Source of the DNA: Branchiostoma floridae
Taxonomy: Eukaryota > Chordata > Leptocardii > Amphioxiformes > Branchiostomatidae
DNA length: 64,000 nt
Reading direction: 5' to 3'
NCBI RefSeq assembly: GCF_000003815.2
Contig: NC_049981.1
Coordinates: 2,498,498 to 2,562,497, forward strand
Below are positions 49,301 to 61,093 of this stretch, one piece after another; position 1 is the first letter of the stretch, and every line of letters begins with the position of its first letter. The translations under genes were made by a program, and so were the position numbers. The notes under the pieces were generated by a model, which was not told the DNA's origin, did not search any database, and was given only the letters and a program-made list of their open reading frames with translations.

Positions 49301-52300
49301 AACCAGTTGCTTCAGTAACTATCTGTTAGCATAACTTTAGACTTGTCCAAAAACTGACAGACGGTGATAGATTATCTCGGCGCATGAGGTCTCTGTTGAC
49401 TTTACCTCCTTCATCGGCGTCCTCTTCTTCAACTGAAAAGATAGACAACAAAAAGGTTGTCATGATGTGAGTAAAACATAAACACCAAGGAAGGTATTTT
49501 GATAGAGCGGATTAATCCTGGACGTCGTTCCGTGTTAGTGTCCTGGAAGGGACCTTATAACTATCGAGACATAAGTTAAATCGGAAGAAAGTCTCCTGGA
49601 AGGGGCCGGCCTTCACCCCGAAAACGCCATGCGTCTCGAGGCGGAGCAAACTCCTTTCTACGGCAAAATCGCCTTGAGCAACCTTACGAGGAATTCGCAG
49701 GTAAGGCAGGTTGTTTTGCAACAATGTCAGTTCGCAACAAGGCAAGTCTTTTCGCAACAAGGTACAAGTCGTTTCGCAACATTTGAATGTTATTAATCTT
49801 GATGGCCTAATAGTATTAGAAATCGTATTCCTAACATAATTGTACTCCTTCCGCGTAAAAATCTTACCGACAGACAACCCTAGCTGGCGGCAGAGGAACA
49901 TGGGGCCTGACAGCCCGATGATTTTCATACGCCGGGCGGTGCAGTTTCGTACGCGGCGTGCACAGATAGGAGTATAATTATGTTAGGAATACGATTTCTA
50001 ATACTATTAGGCTATCAAGATGTCAAACAACCTGTAACCAATTCGCACACTTACCTAGTTGGTACCCCTGCCCGACAAACGGTGCCACCAACACCCGTCC
50101 CACACCAACCACGAGGCTCCAGCAGGCGCGGATTCCCCCCTCCACCCACCCTGACAGCATCCTCTTGTTCCGACCTCAAAGGAAAATAAAGCATGGTTTA
50201 GTATCATAGGTGGCTTAATTGTCATATTGGTTTATTATCTATGAAAATTGTTCACCATGTTGGAATGAAGCACAAGAGTACAGATGAGGATGGGCCATAC
50301 GCACCATGTGTCGTGCCACCGCCACTGGAGCTGTGTGGAAACAAAGAACATTTGTCTTTGATAGCTATAGATGTATCTACATTTCTCTTTCTCTCTCTCT
50401 TGTTCTTCTCTCTCTATATATGTATATGAGTGAGAGAGAGACGTCCTCACTTACTACTACAACTATTGTGCAAGGCTCTGATATCACTAATACACTATTG
50501 TGAAATGACTCTTTTATCACCGCTGTGTAATGCTCCTTTATCACTACTATGCAATGCTTTGTTATCAAACCTGTCCCTCTGGAAAAGCTGCACCAGCCGC
50601 GTCAGGGAGTCACGGTGTTCGCGGAACTGCAACGTTCCAGGAAGGCGGTACAGGATGTAGGGGGCGTAAGGAACCTGTACGGTATGCACAGCAAAGAGAA
50701 ATGTTCATCTTTGACCAGTCAGCATTATGATATTAGCAAATAGCAACTGATTTTAGCATAACTGACAAATCCCAACTGTTATCATCACTACGTCTAGACT
50801 CTACCTTGAATCCTAGGCTGTCTGCATCTACCCTGGCCACCAGGACTTTCCCGTAGAACGGCGTGTACAGTGCCAGGCGGTCAAACCGCTCCAGGGACTC
50901 CTGACGGCAACTGCGGCAGCCTGGAGGGGTGATGTATATCTGGTATTACTTATTTTTGCAATAAATCTGAAGCCAAAGAAGTTAAAGACAGGAATTACAC
51001 AGGCAATCTTACGAAGGTCTTATCACCACAGAGCAACACTCAGATGTGTATTATAAGTATCGGTACTGCGTGGAAACCGTTAGGAACAGGTGTTTCAACT
51101 TTCATTCTGTTCACAAGTACCTCACCTTGTTAACAAGTGCGCGCATGCCTCGCCTTGTTCACAAGTGTCTCGCATTGTTAGTAAGTGCCTCACATCGTTC
51201 ACAAGTGCCTCACCTTGTTGAAAATGCCTTGTTAGTAAGGAATTCGAGCTCACATTGTTCATAAGTGCCTGACCGTTCACATGTGTCTCACCTTAAGCTT
51301 GTTAAAGAGCTTCAGGTGCTTCACCATGTTAACGAATATTTCACCTTGTCACAAGTTTCTTGCCTTTTCCCCAAGCACTCACCTTGTTCACACGTGTCCT
51401 TATTGCAGCCGCGACAGAACAGCAGGATGATACCATACTCCGGTTCCCGGTTCACCAGCGCTGTGTAGGCCTCCATGCTCAGCAGACGGGTCGGTGCCTT
51501 CGGATCAACTGTACAGCAAAACACGACTGACTTTTATTATTCTTGGCTCAAATGCAAGACATGGCTACATATTTAGCCGTCTACAGGATCCAAATTTGTC
51601 TTGTTTGATCCTACTTCTATACTACAATGCTAAACTTTATTCAAACGCAAACTTAGGGTATACACAGATCAAATTTTCAACGACCACTGTAACATTCTCA
51701 GGATCAATACTACGCTCTTAATCCTGAAGAAGACGACAGTGGTCGTTGACGATTGAGTGTTGACACACATGAGTTTCCATGATAATCCTACTTCTGCAAC
51801 AGCATTGCACACTTCTGCAACGGCCTTAGCTTGTGTACATATAATTCAATAATATAATCTTAACAGCAAACTGACCATCTTTCAGTAGGGCATCCTCGCA
51901 TCCAGGCACGGTCTGTTTCTGCTTGTCGGCGAAATCACATATGTCTCCGAAGATCTCGTGGCTAAGTCTCGCGGCACAAGGACCACGTGGCACCGTGGCC
52001 AGAGGGCCCCAGTCACTGGAACATTCGCCGACATGCACCCCAAAGACAACGACTGAGCGGCTCACGCCAGAAACCTGAAGATGAGGTGGAAAATTTCTTT
52101 CTTACAGCTTTTTATTTCAGTGAAAGAAGTCGACACGCTGCATCTATACACAAAGTAAAGCACTCATCGCCAACTTTTCAACCAGTCCTCTATATAGTCC
52201 TTCTCAATTAAGTTGATCTCACGCGGGGCCGACTTACTAAGCTAGTAACTTGGTCAACTGGTCAAATGTGCCAGGCAGTTGGTATCGGCCCCCTTCTATC

Positions 52301-55300
52301 TCTGTTGAGTGATGGTCAGTAGTTGTTGTTGTTGTTGTCCCTGCTTAACGTCTATTTCTTCGCTAGACGTGAGCTCCAGGTACTATTTCCATCTAGGTGC
52401 TTCTCATGTGGTTGTTGCTCATTGGTGCTTGAACTCTGGTGCTTTGCACATTCGTGTATAGTAAGTTGGTGACCTATTAGTCCTCCCCGGCAAATCTCCC
52501 TGTGTCTTCTATATACTTTGAGAATGCCTTGTACATCATTTTGTTTGTTTCTTCTCCCAGATCTTCTCTCATCCCTGCTAGCGTCACTATGTCCAGCCTT
52601 CTCTCTTTCTCCCGTGTACTGAGTTCTTGGTATATGTTGTCCACCTCGTTGTACATTCTGTGTCTGCTGCTCTCATACCTTGGGCAGTAGTACAGGAAGT
52701 GCTCTGTGCTTTCTCTCTCCCCACAGGCTTCACAGTTGGGTGACTCTGTGTCGTCTATCCAGTTTCTGTAGGCGTTGAGTGAGGTGTGCCCACTCACCAG
52801 CTGGTTTATTGCAATTTGGGTTGACCTCAGTCCCAGTACTTTGCATTTTTTCTTCATTTGTACATTTATCTTCTGCATGTGTTTGCTGGTAGTATGTAGC
52901 TCGCTTCTTCTTTTCCATCTTTCTTCTGCTTGTTTTTCTATGTGTTTGAGGGCTTGTTGTCTTGTCCACACTGTATTCATGTTGCTGTTTCTGGCCTCTT
53001 CAGCTGCAAGTTTGGCTTGTTCGTCGGCTAGCTCATTGCCTGCTACTCCCATGTGCCCTGGGCACCATTCAATTTGAATGTTGACTCTCTTCTGCTTCAT
53101 TTCGTGCAGTTTCTGTCTTATGTTGTTAACTAGATCGTTATAGGCATCTACTTGGTGAGTGGTGATGACATTTTCTATTGCCGCCTTGCAGTCACATAAG
53201 ATGAGCACTCTCTCTTCACTTCTTTCCCTCTTGCTCAGTGTGCTGAGTGCCAGGTGAAGTCCCTGCAATTCCCCCTCATAGTTGTTTGACTTTGCTGCAA
53301 CGGGCTTCTTGACAGTGTATGGTTCTGTTCTGCCCCAATGTTCGTAGATCACTGCCGAGCATCCTGTCGGACCTGGGTTCCCTAGAGACGATCCGTCCGT
53401 AAAGACGACGGTTGTCTTTGTCTGCTTGATACTTTGCAGTAACTGTGCTATTTCTTCTTTCGCTTGCTCTTTGCTGCATTGGTTGTTCATTTTGGGTGTG
53501 AATGACCCTGTTATTCTTCCAATGGAGAAGGGTGGTAACCTAGCATCAAAGTAGCATTCTTTATCGACTGTCTCAGTTTCCAGCTCACCTTTCAGCTCTT
53601 TGAATCTTGTAGCAAGTAGATGTACAGGTGTGCCTCTTCTTTCCTCTGTCAACTCATGTGTAATGGTATCGTAGATGGGGTTGCCCGTGTGTTTTGTGCT
53701 GAGCCTTAAATATGCCTGTGCATATATTGCCGACATGTGAGATGGATGTCTACAGGAATAGTTCCAGTTAGTGCTTCTAGCGCTTCGGTGCTAGTTCTTT
53801 GTTTGCAACCTGTTGCTGCCAGTAGGGCCCTTCTCTGGATGGGTGCATAGGCATCTTCTTGTTTCTTCCCCGCCATGATAGTGCATTCCGCTCCATATTC
53901 TAATATCGGTCTGATCAGTGCTCGATACAACAACAGGTGCGCTTCCTGGTTTGGGTTCTTCTTCGCATTAGTCACTCTGCTGACTACTTTGAGTGCCTTG
54001 TAGGCCTTGTTTTTTGTGTTGTTGATGTGACTGGTATACGTGAGTCTATCATCTAGTGTGATGCCTACTAGCTTTATTTCCGGGAGAACTTCGATTCTTT
54101 TCCCATTGACTCTGATATGGTTGACCCGTGTGTCTGCTTGGTGGTTTGCTTGGAATATGAGTGCCTTAGTCTTTGATTCTTCCACCTTCATATTCCATCT
54201 CGGGCACCACTGGCTTATGAGTTTTGCAATTTGAAGCTCCACATGTGTGATCAGATCTCTTAAGTTTGGACCTGTCTTCCAAGCTGCCCCATCGTCTGCG
54301 TATTGAAAGTTGCTGAGGTCAATGTCACTGTACGCATCAGATGTATATATGTTGCATAACGTAGTAGACAATACTGCACCTTGTGGCACTCCCACCTTGC
54401 TTAGGGTTGGTTTTGTTGTTACTGAGTTTACTCTGAAGGAGATCTCTCTGTCTCTCAGAAAGCCACTCAGATAGCATAGCATTCTCCCCTTAATCCCATG
54501 TTTCATCAGCTTGTAGAGGAGGCCTTCTTGCCAGATTCTATCAAAGCAGCCTTCATAGTCTGCGAACACTGCAACTGTGGATTCCCTTCTCTTCCAACCT
54601 TCGTTGATGTGTTGTATCATCCTTAGCACCCCATGTGTGGCTGTTCTGTTCTTCCTATAGGCCTCTTGGTAGGGAGATATGATGCTGTTCACTTCTGTCC
54701 ACCATGTGAGACGGTTGTTTATTATTCTTTCCAGTATCTTCCCTATAACGCTTGACAGAGTGATGGGTCTGTAACTACGTACTTGGTTGTAGTCTTCTTT
54801 CCCTGGTTTCTTTATCAGTATCTTGCAGTCCTGTTTCATTTGCTTGGGAACATGACCTGTTATCCACACTCTGTTCAACATATGGTGTAGTGCTATCAAC
54901 ATCCCTTCTCCACCTTTCTTGAGCATGATTGGTAGAATTCCCTCTAGCGGACTGGGTGAAGATCGTGAGTCCATCTTATGCACCGCTGCTTCAACTTCTT
55001 GTAGTGTTATGTCCATGTTGAGGCTATCTTCATGGGAGGTTTCTTCCAGTGTGTCTGCTTCCTGGAGTCTGTGCATCTCATGTGTTACCACTGCTTTTAC
55101 TGCGTGTGTGATGCTCTGTTTCCAGTGTTCTAATTCATCTGGCATATCCACTCCTCCTGGTGCATATTCTTTGCTCACCACCTGTGCTATTTGTTCATCT
55201 GTTGTGGCTCTCTCCCCATTCTGCTGCTTTAGAGGTTGAATCGTGGGCTTGGCATTTCGTCCTAGCTGGTTCTTAATTGCTCTCCAAAATTTCTGAGGGT

Positions 55301-58300
55301 TGTTTGGGTTCATAGCTTTGAGCTGTTCATTCCAATATGTGTTTCGTGCCTCTTCCTCCATTTTGTTGAGAGTTTGTTTCTCATTCAGGTACTTTCTCAG
55401 GTTGTTGAGGTCTCTCCTCCTTCTGAACTTCCTTAGTGCTCTTTTGGTGTTTTTCATCTGCTCTTCCAGGGTTTTATTCCAGTGCCCTTTACTGTGTTGT
55501 GTTACTGTCTTCTTTTGGATGAGCTCTTCGGCACATTCCATTACCCTTTCTTTAAAGGTGTCATAGATTTTTTCTGTGTTGTCGTCGTAGTTGTCACGTG
55601 AACTGTTGGTTTCTTCGGCCAACTTCTGGAAAGCTGTGTCTGTCTTTCTTTCCCATTCTTGCCAATCCACCTTACGCAGGTTCCATCTTTGCTGCTTCTC
55701 TAGCTTCTCTTTGGTTCCCACTATCATGGTGATGAGGTTATGATCTGTTTGTAGCGGCACCTCTGGCTCCACTCTCCAGTTGCTTATGTGGTTTTGTGTA
55801 TCTCTGTTTACTATGGTCAAATCGATGATGCTCTCCTCTCTTGTGGGAGTGTTGTTGTTGATAATTCTAGTCCTACTTGCTTCCATCATAGTGCTTAGCA
55901 TTTGGCCCAGTTTGTTATCTTTCCTATCTCCCCAGGATGTATGTCTGGCGTTCAAGTCGCCACATACCACAAGATGCTTCCTTTTTGTGCTTTGATTGTT
56001 GATTATGTTCATTACTTCCTGCATGGCTAGTTTGTCGTCTGGAGGCACGTATGCAGATATCAAGAGGAAGTTCAAGGTATTTGTGTATATGTTGAGCGCT
56101 ACAACATCTGCATGTGTAGTCTGATCTAGTGGTTCTTCCATTACTTTAATGCTTTCTCTAGATGCTATTGCGACTCCACCTCCTCTTCTTCCAGTTCTAT
56201 TTCTTTGTACCCATTTCCAGGATTTTAAGCATACTGGTTGCTCACTTTTGTTCCAAAGTTCTGATAGACAGATTGCGTCGATGTTCTTTTGTTCGCACAT
56301 TCTCTCGACCAGAGCCGACGAGGTATTGATTGATCTTATATTAATTTGTGCGATCTTCATTTTCCTGGTATGTATGTTTCTTGTTGGAAGATGCTGCAAT
56401 GCTTTTGTGGTCACTGCTGTAGGTCTTTTGTAGATGTTAACTATTGTATCTTCGTAGACTATTGCTTTTGCCGTTTCTCGTGTGGGTGATCTTATTTTCT
56501 TCTTATGTGAGAGTCTTATTCCTCTTTTCCGTATGTGAGTTATCAATTATGTATAGTCTCTTTGTTGTTGCAATGTGCTTTTGTTTCCTTGTTTTTATGG
56601 TCTTTGCAAATGAGTATGTCTATTCGATATTTCTTCCCCTTTTGCAGGTTTAGACTCTGTTTTCAAGCTTTTGCTTCCAGGAGTGGAAAGCTTTACATCT
56701 GTTGTCGTTAGCACTATGTTTCCCTCCACAGTTAATGCACCTTGGTTTGCAGCTTAGGGTGTGGTTTCTTGCTTCTCCACACCTGGCGCAGGTGGCGTCT
56801 TGCTCACACAATTTGGCGATATGTCCGAAACGATGGCAATTGAAACACTTGATCGGTGTCTGAGTCTTTGTTCTGTATGGTTCAATGTTAACCGTAGCAC
56901 CGTCTATTATTACGTTCTGTGTGAAGATGCTTGACAGCTGTCCTTCTGTTGTCTCAATCAGGACAACCTTTAGCGGCTTCCCGGTATCTTGGTATCGGTA
57001 TCTGTGTGCTTTAACCTTTACTTCTATCAGCTCTAGTATGCTCTGTTCTATTTCTTCTTCCTTTATGTTGGTTGGTACGTTCTTTAATATAGCCCTTCTT
57101 CCATGTGTTTTCTGTGTTCTGTGGCTTTTGAGCTGTCCTTTATTACTTCCAAAGGCTCCCTCTGTCCAGGGTTTCATCAACTCTTCTGCTGTTTTCTTGT
57201 CTTTGCTGTGTACAGCTATTCCTCCTCTTGGTAGGGAGTATGCAAGTTGGATGTTGTGTGTGATCCCTGGTTTGTACCTGGAAATCTCTGCTAGAATCTT
57301 CTGGCTATTTTTGTACGTCTTGGGGTTTGGTATGCCGTCTATAATGACGACTTCTTCTTTTGCACCTATGTTGTTGTGTGTTCTATCCGTGTTGTGGTTG
57401 TTGCACCTTTGGCTTGTGGGTTTGTGTCCCTTTTCTTCCCTTTGTGTTGTTGTCTTTTGCGGCTTATTTTCCTCGTTGCAACACTCTATTCTTTCTATGT
57501 TGTGTTTTCTTAGTTTCTTGATGATGCAGTATGCACATGTGTATTCCTCTTCGGTTTTCACAAAGAAGTCAATTGCCTGTTTGGTTAACTTTGCACATGT
57601 ACTGTGCCACCATGAATTGCAGATGTCACAGCAGATCCAATTCCCTCCCTCTATATGTTCATCCCCACATATGCACCGATCTTCTTCGTTACTTAGCTGA
57701 GTCTGTTGGTTGTTTCTTTCTTGGTCATGTGTGGTGATTGTTACAGGTTGTGTACTCACGGTTTCTGAGCTTTCCGTACCCCTTGTATGTTGTGCTTTCC
57801 CTTTCTTTCCTTCTTCCGTTTCTGTTTGCCTGTATCCTTCCTCTTGCTTTTTTGACTGCTGCTGAGTTCGTCTTTTGGTTGTTGTTGTTTGTTTCTTGGG
57901 CCCTTGTAATCTCTTCCGCTTCTGGTTTGTGTCTTGTTCATCTGCTTCTTGTTCCGGACTTGTTTTTTCTACCTTTTTTTCCTGGTTGGTCCGCTGTCTT
58001 GTCTTGTCTGGGTTCACCTCTTGTGCTTGTATTTTTGCTTGTGCTCTCGTACTAGGCCCTATTGAACATGGCCTCTTTCACTCCTCTTAAGATACAATAA
58101 TGTCCAGTGCCAAGGATTCTGACTTCTGTCTAACTCACATAGAGTCCAGGGAACTCGACCTATACATGCTGTACGACTTGTGAGGTTTGAGACCTAGGCC
58201 ATATGTGCAAGAGATGCTACCATCTCACGGGGGATATACAATCATTAGTGTTGCATGGATAGACGTGGCCCAAGCCCCGTCCAAAAGAGCCAGATTTTCA

Positions 58301-61049
58301 GCGAAAAATACAGCCGATGCTCGGGCGATGTTGAAATTCGGCGAGCTCTGACCGAACTACAAATTAGGCCGGCGTTAATATTTGTATGAATTGTAAAACG
58401 GCTTAATCATTATTTGTAAACAGAAGTCGCCGGAGCCCCGTCCAGTTTGTGACGGGGCAGATTATCACTGAAAAATACTGTAGACGCGCCTGTACGCTGG
58501 GGCGATTTGAAGTCGGCGAGCCGCTAGCCAAACTTCAAATTCGGTCGGCTTTAATTGTGACGGAGGTTCTTAGACAGGTCACACACGACACAATATTATG
58601 ATTACTTGTTTTTTTCCATGACGATTGCGTATTTCTCATGCAGTGATGGTTTGTGAGAGAACAGACGTCTAACAATCCAGTTTGTTACTCGGGCATTGTG
58701 ACGTTGTAAAGGTTCCAGAACGTTCGAACTTCATTGAAATCGTTCACGAATTCACTGAAGCACTACGCGAAGTGCAGGTACTGAAGCGTATTAAAGTTCT
58801 TGAAGATTGACTTTAGAAAGCTGTAAAGCTCAATATATATAATGTCTGCCGCATCGACGTCAACTGTCTCTAGATGCCAGAGACGAAACAAAAAGGTGGT
58901 CTCTGCAAGAGCACTGCTCTATACGGAGCTGGGGTACATCGACTCCCTGACTGAAAAGAGCACAGCCGCACTCCACCAGGTTTGCCTCAGTGATGGCATC
59001 ACGATTGATGACATTTTAGCGGGGAACTACCGAGGAAGAGGAGTATCAAGAGTAAGACATATCTTTGTGTCAAGTTGAACTGTTCAACTTTGTATGGGTT
59101 TCAAGTCGATTTTCAACATACAGTCAGTCATTTGTCACTATTGAAGCATAACTGGTCGCTGATGTCACACTACTATTTTCATCGTTGTTCACATGAGATA
59201 TCAAATAGATTTCAGTACCCGAATACAATACATAGCTTGCTGCATGCTACATGTTTGACAAAGACCAACGCAACGAGTAGCTATGAATCAAAGAATGTAA
59301 TTAGTTGCCCTCGTCCACATCTTATCTAGGCAGCTGTAGAGGCAGCACGATCAGAACTAGACTCAGACAGGCACATTAAAGGGGACCCAAATTTGCGTAA
59401 TTGGAGTACAGATGCAAGACATGCAGTCTTCCTCCACAAGAATGGCGCACAAGCTGTCCACCAGGATGGAGACAAGGTAGTAGACGATACAGAAGACGAG
59501 GTGCGGCAGGGTTGTGAGGATGCAGAGCATGAGCTCGAGGAATGTTCGGCAGACAGAACAGCACGGGGCGGTGGTGATGTGGCAGATATAACACAAAGAG
59601 AGAGGGAGGATAGCACTGCGGCAAGAGGAGAGAGAGAAGATGAGAACATGGAGTGTGCAGCAGGTGGAGAGAGAAAAGAGAACAGGGAGTGTGCAGCAGG
59701 TGGAGAGAGAGAAGACAACACGGAGTGTGCAGCAGGTGGAGAGAGAGAAGACAACACGGAGTGTGCAGCAGGTGGAGAGAGAGAAGACAACATGAAGTGT
59801 GCAGCAGGTGGAGAGAGAGAAGACAACACGGAGTGTGCAGCAGGTGGAGAGAGAGAAGACAACACGGAGTGTGCAGCAGGTGGAGAGAGAGAAGACAACA
59901 CGGAGTGTGCAGCAGGTGGAGAGAGAGAAGACAACACGGAGTGTGCAGCAAGTGGAGAGAGAGAAGAGGAGAACAGGGAGTGTGCAACAGGTGGAGAGAG
60001 AGAAGACAACACGGAGTGTGCAGCAGGTGGAGAGAGAGAAGAGGAGAACAGGGAGTGTGTAGAAGGCAGAGCGAAAGAAGAGCGGCCCGCACCGGTACCT
60101 AGAGCTCGCAGAGGAAGACTTATGGACTTTAGGAGATGTATAACTGGCATAGGACGTCGCATGAGAAAACTTCTTCAATGTTGCAATTGTCTAAACCCTG
60201 ACACAGAGGACTGAAGTTGGTACATCTGTTCTGTTACGTATTCCGTTACATCTGATCCGTTATACCTTTATATGAAAAAAAAATGTATGAAAAAATTTTT
60301 ATGAAAAAAAAGAACGAACGTTAAAAACAGCAAAAACAACAAAAAGGAAATGGATGTCCATTTCACTTTGACTAAACAGGATCGTAATGTAATTAGTTGT
60401 AGAAATTGAAAAACACTGTGCGGCTGTGTCGGAGTGTACATTTGCATGTATTTCTCTCGCTGGTGGGCTGCTAGGGGCGCGATTTAATCAGATTCGAGAG
60501 AAGACGCCTATATTAAAGTGGTACACGTGCGTAGTATTATTCATTAGTTTATGTGTGCAAAAGATAAGTCGTGTATATACTACACAAGATGGTGTCACTC
60601 GGTGAATGCACTGTGCTTCTGATGTACAAAATGTATGTGCGCGAGTGCTTTGATGACGTAAACGTTAGTTCAAGCATACATGTAGATGGTCATCGATATG
60701 TGTGGAATACAATCCACTTTCTTGTTAATTAAAAGACTCTCCGTGAAAGTTCATGGATCGAAGCATGTTTTCCGTTTTATAAATTTTTGATTCATAACTT
60801 ATTGACCGGGCGCTCTCGGTCTAACTCATCGCCATGCAGGGATTTGGCATTGAATGGTTGGGAATAATGATAACGTTATTACAAAGCAATTTTTTTTTAC
60901 ATCTGAAGGGTATACGTCACGTTCATTCAGGTTTTTAGACTTACAAGATTTAATCAAGGTCAATCTTATATCATTGTTTGTACTTGTTTGTGCCTGTCAC
61001 AAGTTGTGTTTCAGAAGACGAGGTGTTTTGTGTGTCAGGTATGTACGTG

Positions 61050-61093
<44 letters not shown>

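Larger units (their letters stand above)
52320..58095 (-). mobile_element. LINE (non-LTR retrotransposon) with PHD-finger ORF1 and EN-RT-RNase H ORF2
   Basis: About 5.8 kb in the same sense as the host CCP gene. It has two ORFs in order 5'-ORF1-ORF2-3' on the minus strand. The 3' end (low coordinates) finishes in a short run of CAA-type triplets near 52322-52338. RNase H after the reverse transcriptase together with CCHC knuckles in ORF1 fits the I/Jockey-related groups, but the clade is not assigned. The 5' boundary near 58095 and target duplications were not resolved. ORF2 has a frameshift, so this copy is probably dead. Confidence 0.9.

Noticed and set aside
59326-60162. Minus-strand open frames of up to 278 codons opposite the nested gene
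   Set aside because: A 36-bp repeat keeps several frames open. Only the plus strand has a spliced frame with non-repetitive ends.
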